From the NCBI GenBank assembly GCA_003561325.1, contig PWWY01000123.1, positions 1 to 10,025 of the forward strand: DNA of 10,025 nt, in the 5' to 3' direction. The position numbers were made by a program, and so were the translations under genes. Source of the DNA: Syntrophomonadaceae bacterium. Lineage in GTDB: Bacteria; Bacillota; Dethiobacteria; DTU022; UBA8154. A model generated the notes under the pieces. It made no database searches and was not told the DNA's origin. It was given only the letters and a program-made list of their open reading frames with translations. Shown here piece after piece: positions 6,886 to 10,025 of the stretch. Every line of letters starts with the position of its first letter. Position 1 is the first letter of the stretch.

Positions 6886-8805
6886 TCACTTTGAGGCTTC
6901 TTCCCGAAAGGTCAGGTTTAGCAAGTACACCCCGGCTTCTCGTTCTTTCTGTATCTCAAACCCCATGCGCTCGAAAAGCTGGAAAATAGCCTGGTTACCG
7001 TGCAGCGTTTCCCCGGTGAAGCCATGTAAGCCCTGCCTTTTGGCCAGGAACGTGAGGTACGATAAAAGTTCGAAGCCCACACCCTGGTCCTGGTAATCAT
7101 CCCGCACCACCAGGGCGATTTCCGCCGTCAACTGGCCCGGATTGGTGGCATACTGGCCGATTCCCACAATAAACTCAGTGCTTTCCTGCTGCACCACGGC
7201 CAGGATCACCATTTCCTCCTGGTAATCCACGGCCATGAAGCTCTTTTGCACCATCTCATGGGACATTTGCCTGCGCAGGGAGATAAACCGCCGGTAGATG
7301 CTTTTGTCCGAGAGGGCATAGAATAAGTCCTTGATCAAAGGCTCATCACTAAGTTTCACCGGCCGCATTAAGATAGGCAGACCTTTCTTGGTGGTCCTGT
7401 AATTCTCCAGCTCTTCCGGGTATTCCCCTTTGCGCCCCGGCACGAACACCTGGTCCTTGTAAATGAGGTTGAGTTTTTTGGCTTCCTCGATCAGCCAGGC
7501 CCGAAAGCGGGGGTGGGCAATCGCGATCAGAGACATGGCGCGCTCCCGGATGTTCTTCCCGTGCAGGTAAGCAATGCCGTATTCCGTGACCACATAGTGA
7601 ACATCGCCCCGGGTCAAAGTTACCCCCGTGCCTTCCCTTAAAGAGGGAACGATCCGGGAAATCTCTCCCTCTTCTGTGGTCGACTGCAGGGTGAGGATGG
7701 TTTTTCCGCCCGCTGCCATTACGGCACCCCGCATAAAATCCGCCTGTCCGCCCACACCCCCATAAAAAAATGATCCCAATGACTCCGCAGTGGACTGTCC
7801 GGTTAAGTCTATCTCCAGGGCGCTGTTGATCGCCACCATGTTCTGCTGGCGGGCAATGTTCAAAGGGTTATTGGTATAATCAATGGGGCGAAACTCGAAG
7901 ACGGGGTTGTCGTGGATATACTGGTAGGTATCCGTTTTCCCCAGGCAAAAAGCGGCCACGGCCTTCCCCCGGTTAACGGTTTTTTTCGTGTTGTTGATCA
8001 CGCCCGCCTGGATCAGTTCGATAATCCCGTCGCTGAGCAGTTCTGTATGCAGCCCCAGGTTTTTTTTCTCAAAGAGGTTGCCCAGGACCGCATTGGGCAG
8101 CCTGCCGTAGCCCACCTGGAGGGTATCCCCGTCCTGGATAATCCGGGCCACGTACTTGCCGATCCGTTGGGCCATATCTCCCGGCATTACCTGTTCAAAT
8201 TCCAGCAGCGATTCTTCAAAAGGCACGATATAATTGATAGTGCTTGCATGTAAAAAGGTTTCCCCGTGTACCCGGGGCATGTTGGAGTTCACCTTGGCGA
8301 TCACCACCGAAGCACTTTCTACCGCTGCTTTCACGATATCTACACTGATCCCCAGGCTCAGATACCCGTGATCATCGGGCAAAGAGGTCTGGATGAGGGC
8401 TACATCGACGGGCACGTGTTTCCGGCGAAACAGGTCAGGCACTTCCGAGAGAAAAATCGGTGTATAATCCGCCATCCCCTGGTTTACCGCATCCCGGGCA
8501 TGGTCGCTGATATAGAAGGAATTAAACCGGAAGTTGTTCTGCAGCCTTTCATCGGCGTAAGGAGCCACCCCCAGGGTCCAGACCTGCAATATTTGCGCGT
8601 CAAAAAAAGCCTTGGGGTTGGATTTCACATACTCCACCAGGGAGTTCACCAGGTGTTGGGGTTCCCCACAGGCCGTGCCGATAAAAATCCGATCCCCGGG
8701 ACGGATGGCTTCAAAAGCGCGTTCTACCGCAAGAAATTTCTCCGGGTGGGCCTGTTTCAGCTGTTCCAGGTTGGTCAATCTCTTTTTTCTCTTTTTCCGG
8801 TACAT
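6886..8805 (-). CDS. Acetyl-CoA hydrolase/transferase fused to a C-terminal GNAT acetyltransferase
   Basis: About 639 residues from ATG 8805. Residues 10 to about 445 form an acetyl-CoA hydrolase / CoA-transferase of the 4-hydroxybutyrate or acetate CoA-transferase type. The probable catalytic glutamate is Glu255 in LHTELLSDG (252-260), preceded by the glycine loop GYGRLPNAV (232-240) and followed by GGVGGQADF (349-357). After a linker, residues about 480-635 form a GNAT domain with acetyl-CoA-binding motif QDQGVG (572-577) after the beta-4 strand AEIALVVR. Such fusions are annotated in anaerobes; acetate/acyl-CoA exchange plus protein or small-molecule acetylation is the likely combination, but coupling of the two is inference. 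GAGGTG (8814-8819) lies 8 bases before ATG 8805 and is too close to GTG 8814. It is cotranscribed with the PPC gene 18 bases upstream. Confidence 0.92.
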   Translation of the reverse strand: MYRKKRKKRLTNLEQLKQAHPEKFLAVERAFEAIRPGDRIFIGTACGEPQHLVNSLVEYVKSNPKAFFDAQILQVWTLGVAPYADERLQNNFRFNSFYISDHARDAVNQGMADYTPIFLSEVPDLFRRKHVPVDVALIQTSLPDDHGYLSLGISVDIVKAAVESASVVIAKVNSNMPRVHGETFLHASTINYIVPFEESLLEFEQVMPGDMAQRIGKYVARIIQDGDTLQVGYGRLPNAVLGNLFEKKNLGLHTELLSDGIIELIQAGVINNTKKTVNRGKAVAAFCLGKTDTYQYIHDNPVFEFRPIDYTNNPLNIARQQNMVAINSALEIDLTGQSTAESLGSFFYGGVGGQADFMRGAVMAAGGKTILTLQSTTEEGEISRIVPSLREGTGVTLTRGDVHYVVTEYGIAYLHGKNIRERAMSLIAIAHPRFRAWLIEEAKKLNLIYKDQVFVPGRKGEYPEELENYRTTKKGLPILMRPVKLSDEPLIKDLFYALSDKSIYRRFISLRRQMSHEMVQKSFMAVDYQEEMVILAVVQQESTEFIVGIGQYATNPGQLTAEIALVVRDDYQDQGVGFELLSYLTFLAKRQGLHGFTGETLHGNQAIFQLFERMGFEIQKEREAGVYLLNLTFREEASK

Positions 8806-8823
8806 CACCTGCACACCTCTTTT

Positions 8824-9270
8824 CTAAGTACTCCCAATGTGCTTCTCCCAGAGAGGAAGTCCCGTTTCTTGATCAAACCCCCGCTGGAGCTGGAGGCCGA
8901 GGAGTTCCTGCAAGTAAAATTCTCCCGCAAAAACAACGGTTCCCCGGACCAGGTGCCCGCCGTAGAGGTGACCCCGGCTGTCCCCCAGGGTAATGTGCAG
9001 GTGAGCAGCCGGACGACCCTGGCGTATGCTAACATTCCCCACGCAGCTCACAATCTCCAGCTCCTGGTTAAACTCCAGGTGATCATACTGCTTCTTTTTT
9101 TGATCATAAAAACCGATTACCGCTTTTTTCACCGCGCCGATAACGTTTACCCACCCGGCATCAACCCCTTTCGCTGCCGCAAATGCTTCCAGGGATTCCA
9201 GGAGATCTCCCTGAAAGGGCAGGCGTCCAACCCAACGACGTCCCGGTTTTGCCTCTTGCGCCCACATCAT
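8824..9270 (-). CDS. PPC/DUF296 domain protein
   Basis: A 148-residue protein that is a single PPC (DUF296) domain, the usual size of the bacterial and archaeal form. The hallmark is HLHITLGDSRG (90-100) followed by GGH (104-106); these histidines are placed to bind a metal, as in the trimeric family structures. An earlier conserved patch is GWVNVIGAV (39-47). The plant relatives carry AT-hook DNA-binding motifs; none is present here, so calling it a DNA-binding protein is not justified from sequence alone. The start is set by AAGGAGG (9276-9282) 5 bases before ATG 9270; ATG 9267 is equally possible, and ATG 9294 lies upstream of the SD and is unlikely. It is the gene directly before the CoA-transferase/GNAT fusion. 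Confidence 0.9.
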   Translation of the reverse strand: MMWAQEAKPGRRWVGRLPFQGDLLESLEAFAAAKGVDAGWVNVIGAVKKAVIGFYDQKKKQYDHLEFNQELEIVSCVGNVSIRQGRPAAHLHITLGDSRGHLYGGHLVRGTVVFAGEFYLQELLGLQLQRGFDQETGLPLWEKHIGST

Positions 9271-9440
9271 TACGACCTCCTTATTCTCGCGCATCGAATC
9301 TTCTAGATCTACAGGCTGAGCGTTAAAAGCATGCCTGCCTTTTACCCCCGGGTGTGCTCACAGAACTCAAAAAGTCCCCGCGTCAAAAGGCCGGAAGCAG
9401 CAGTCAAATCGTCCCTGGTGGGAGTCAGCGAGCCAGGACT
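9271..9440 (-). other. Gap between membrane protein gene and PPC gene
   Basis: There is no gene in these 170 bases. On the minus strand GTCCTGG (9423-9429, approximate) can pair with CCAGGGAC with one bulged base, but no T-run follows, so it is not a normal terminator. A weaker AAAAGGCA/TGCTTTT hairpin lies near 9324-9342. TTGAC-like hexamers occur, but none has a matching -10 at the right distance. Whether the PPC operon has its own promoter here is unresolved. Confidence 0.35.
9276..9282 (-). promoter_or_regulatory. Ribosome binding site fixing the PPC gene start
   Basis: On the minus strand AAGGAGG sits 5 bases before ATG 9270 and 8 before ATG 9267. It excludes the longer start at 9294. 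Confidence 0.8.
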
Positions 9441-9692
9441 TCACTCTTTTTTTTCTTCCCTCTGCCGGTTTACCCCCCGGTAGATCAAGAGCACGATAAA
9501 GATCACCAGGGCCACATAAAGCAGCGGAGACATGATCAGGAAAGCCGGGGCAAAAATAAACATGATGGAGAGAAGACCCAAACCCAAAAAGCCCAGGATA
9601 TAATAACGAATATTTCCCAGGCGGGGCCAAAAAATAAACAAGAGAATAATCAGTCCTGTAATAATTAAGTCCAAGCGAATCACCTGCTCCAT
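9441..9692 (-). CDS. Small hydrophobic membrane protein, unknown function
   Basis: An 83-residue protein from ATG 9692, very hydrophobic, with about three predicted membrane spans (roughly 8-22, 30-50 and 51-71) and a charged C-terminal tail (RQREEKKE). Positive residues in the loop WPRLGNIRYY (22-31) and the tail suggest these parts face the cytoplasm. I do not recognise a family. The strong strand-specific hydrophobicity and tail make a real gene likely, although the SD is weak (GGGGA, 7 bases upstream) and other frames in this stretch are also open. It lies downstream of a good minus-strand promoter and a long leader. About 170 bases separate it from the PPC gene; no clear terminator is visible between, so a shared transcript is possible. 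Confidence 0.65.
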   Translation of the reverse strand: MEQVIRLDLIITGLIILLFIFWPRLGNIRYYILGFLGLGLLSIMFIFAPAFLIMSPLLYVALVIFIVLLIYRGVNRQREEKKE

Positions 9693-9957
9693 CAAGATAT
9701 CCCCGGGGCTTGCCGAGACCGCTTAAAGGCCGACTTCGCAGCAGGGAAGGACCCCTCCTGGCGCTAACCAAAAAGCGGCGGCCCAGGATCCGGGATTTGA
9801 TCCTGCAGTACATCATGACGCGGATTCAGTCTGGACTGCCGGCCCCACAACCGCGCCTGTAAAGACTTCCGCGCTTTTCAAAATCCTGGGGATCCTTCCT
9901 GTTAAAAAACACGAGGTCGCCACTGCTGCTGCGTCTTGTTCACTGTGCCGGTGCTGT
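9693..9957 (-). other. Long untranslated leader with potential alternative RNA helices
   Basis: No convincing gene lies in this stretch. If the promoter at 9964-9992 starts transcription near 9957, about 265 nt precede the membrane protein ATG. Candidate helices are CCCAGGAT (9782-9789) with ATCCTGGG (9883-9890); CAGGATC (9784-9790) with GATCCTG (9799-9805), which excludes the first; CGCGG (9819-9823) with either of two CCGCG copies (9851-9855 or 9869-9873); and CAGTC/GACTG (9827-9831 with 9834-9838) nested inside. I do not recognise a known riboswitch or T-box core. It could be a cis-regulatory leader or an independent small RNA; some complementarity may be chance in GC-rich sequence. Confidence 0.4.
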
Positions 9958-9962
9958 CTTAC

Positions 9963-9978
9963 CATTATCCCATTATCC
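9963..9978 (-). repeat. Tandem 8-mer inside the minus-strand promoter
   Basis: CATTATCC occurs twice in direct succession (9963-9970 and 9971-9978; GGATAATG twice on the minus strand). The downstream copy holds the -10 hexamer; the other lies in the spacer and carries a second GATAAT that is too close to the -35 to work with it. Confidence 0.7.
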
Positions 9979-9992
9979 TAAAAACCTGTCAA
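9964..9992 (-). promoter_or_regulatory. Sigma-A type promoter driving the minus-strand cluster
   Basis: On the minus strand a perfect -35 TTGACA (9987-9992) is followed after exactly 17 bases by GATAAT (9964-9969), one mismatch from TATAAT. The start of transcription would be near 9957. The spacer contains a T-run next to the -35 and one copy of an 8-mer repeat. It points at the leader and the membrane protein gene. Confidence 0.8.
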
Positions 9993-10023
9993 CGAAACCC
10001 TTTCCGGTGGGCCAGGGTTGACA
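9987..10023. repeat. Inverted repeat joining two outward-facing -35 hexamers
   Basis: TGTCAAC (9987-9993) and GTTGACA (10017-10023) are perfect inverted copies. Inside them ACCCT (9997-10001) faces AGGGT (10014-10018, sharing its last base with the right arm). Each outer arm contains TTGACA reading outward, so the right arm may be the -35 of a + strand promoter whose -10 lies beyond the window. It could also be an operator for a dimeric regulator. Confidence 0.5.
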
Positions 10024-10025
10024 AA

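Noticed and set aside
6479..7096. 205-codon and neighbouring long ORFs in and beyond the second exporter gene
   Set aside because: They are alternate-frame shadows of the exporter coding sequence, running through the terminator with no start signals.
8266..9306. 346-codon + strand ORF
   Set aside because: It lies antisense to two well-supported genes (the CoA-transferase/GNAT fusion and PPC); its translation resembles no family.
9367..9816. 149-codon minus-strand ORF overlapping the membrane protein in another frame
   Set aside because: No ribosome binding site, a composition unlike a folded or membrane protein, and it shadows the more plausible hydrophobic frame.
9813..9965. 50-codon minus-strand ORF starting at ATG 9965, covering much of the leader
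   Set aside because: Its start codon overlaps the -10 hexamer and lies upstream of the expected transcription start, there is no Shine-Dalgarno, and the protein matches nothing I recognise.

Overview
The window looks like chromosome from an anaerobic, moderately GC-rich member of the Bacillota (Clostridia of the Moorella / Desulfotomaculum / Peptococcaceae type). This rests on protein families I recognise: a stand-alone pyruvate kinase C-terminal domain protein, DUF3786, DUF523, and a CoA-transferase fused to a GNAT domain. AAGGAGG-type ribosome binding sites and a TTGACA/GATAAT promoter fit this. No searches were run. I see no rRNA, tRNA, CRISPR array, insertion sequence or phage gene.

Layout, left half. 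A truncated pyruvate kinase C-domain protein (1-405, +) runs in from the left edge. It is followed by an alpha/beta hydrolase (539-1321, +) and a family 2 glycosyltransferase (1372-2070, +), which are probably cotranscribed. A DUF523 protein of the thiouracil-desulfidase type (2021-2551, -) converges on the glycosyltransferase and overlaps its last 50 bases. It is divergent from a DUF3786 gene (2611-3255, +), and the two starts are only about 60 bases apart. DUF3786 leads an operon with two half-size ABC exporter genes (3268-5049 and 5049-6821, +), whose reading frames touch by one base. The two ATPase domains are asymmetric in a complementary way: one lacks the catalytic glutamate, the other has an altered signature motif. 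This is the pattern of a heterodimeric multidrug-type exporter with one working ATP site.

Layout, right half. A bidirectional terminator (about 6823-6862) separates the exporter genes from a minus-strand cluster. In transcription order the cluster is a promoter (9964-9992), a leader of about 265 nt with several possible alternative helices, a small three-helix membrane protein (9441-9692), a PPC/DUF296 protein (8824-9270), and an acetyl-CoA hydrolase/transferase fused to a GNAT acetyltransferase (6886-8805). The last two genes are 18 bases apart and clearly coupled. Whether the membrane protein shares their transcript is less certain.

Most genes belong to families already known. The least explained part is the right-hand 330 bases: a strong promoter with a tandem 8-mer, an inverted repeat linking it to a possible divergent promoter, and a structured untranslated leader. 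I see no clear evidence of a wholly new multi-gene system.
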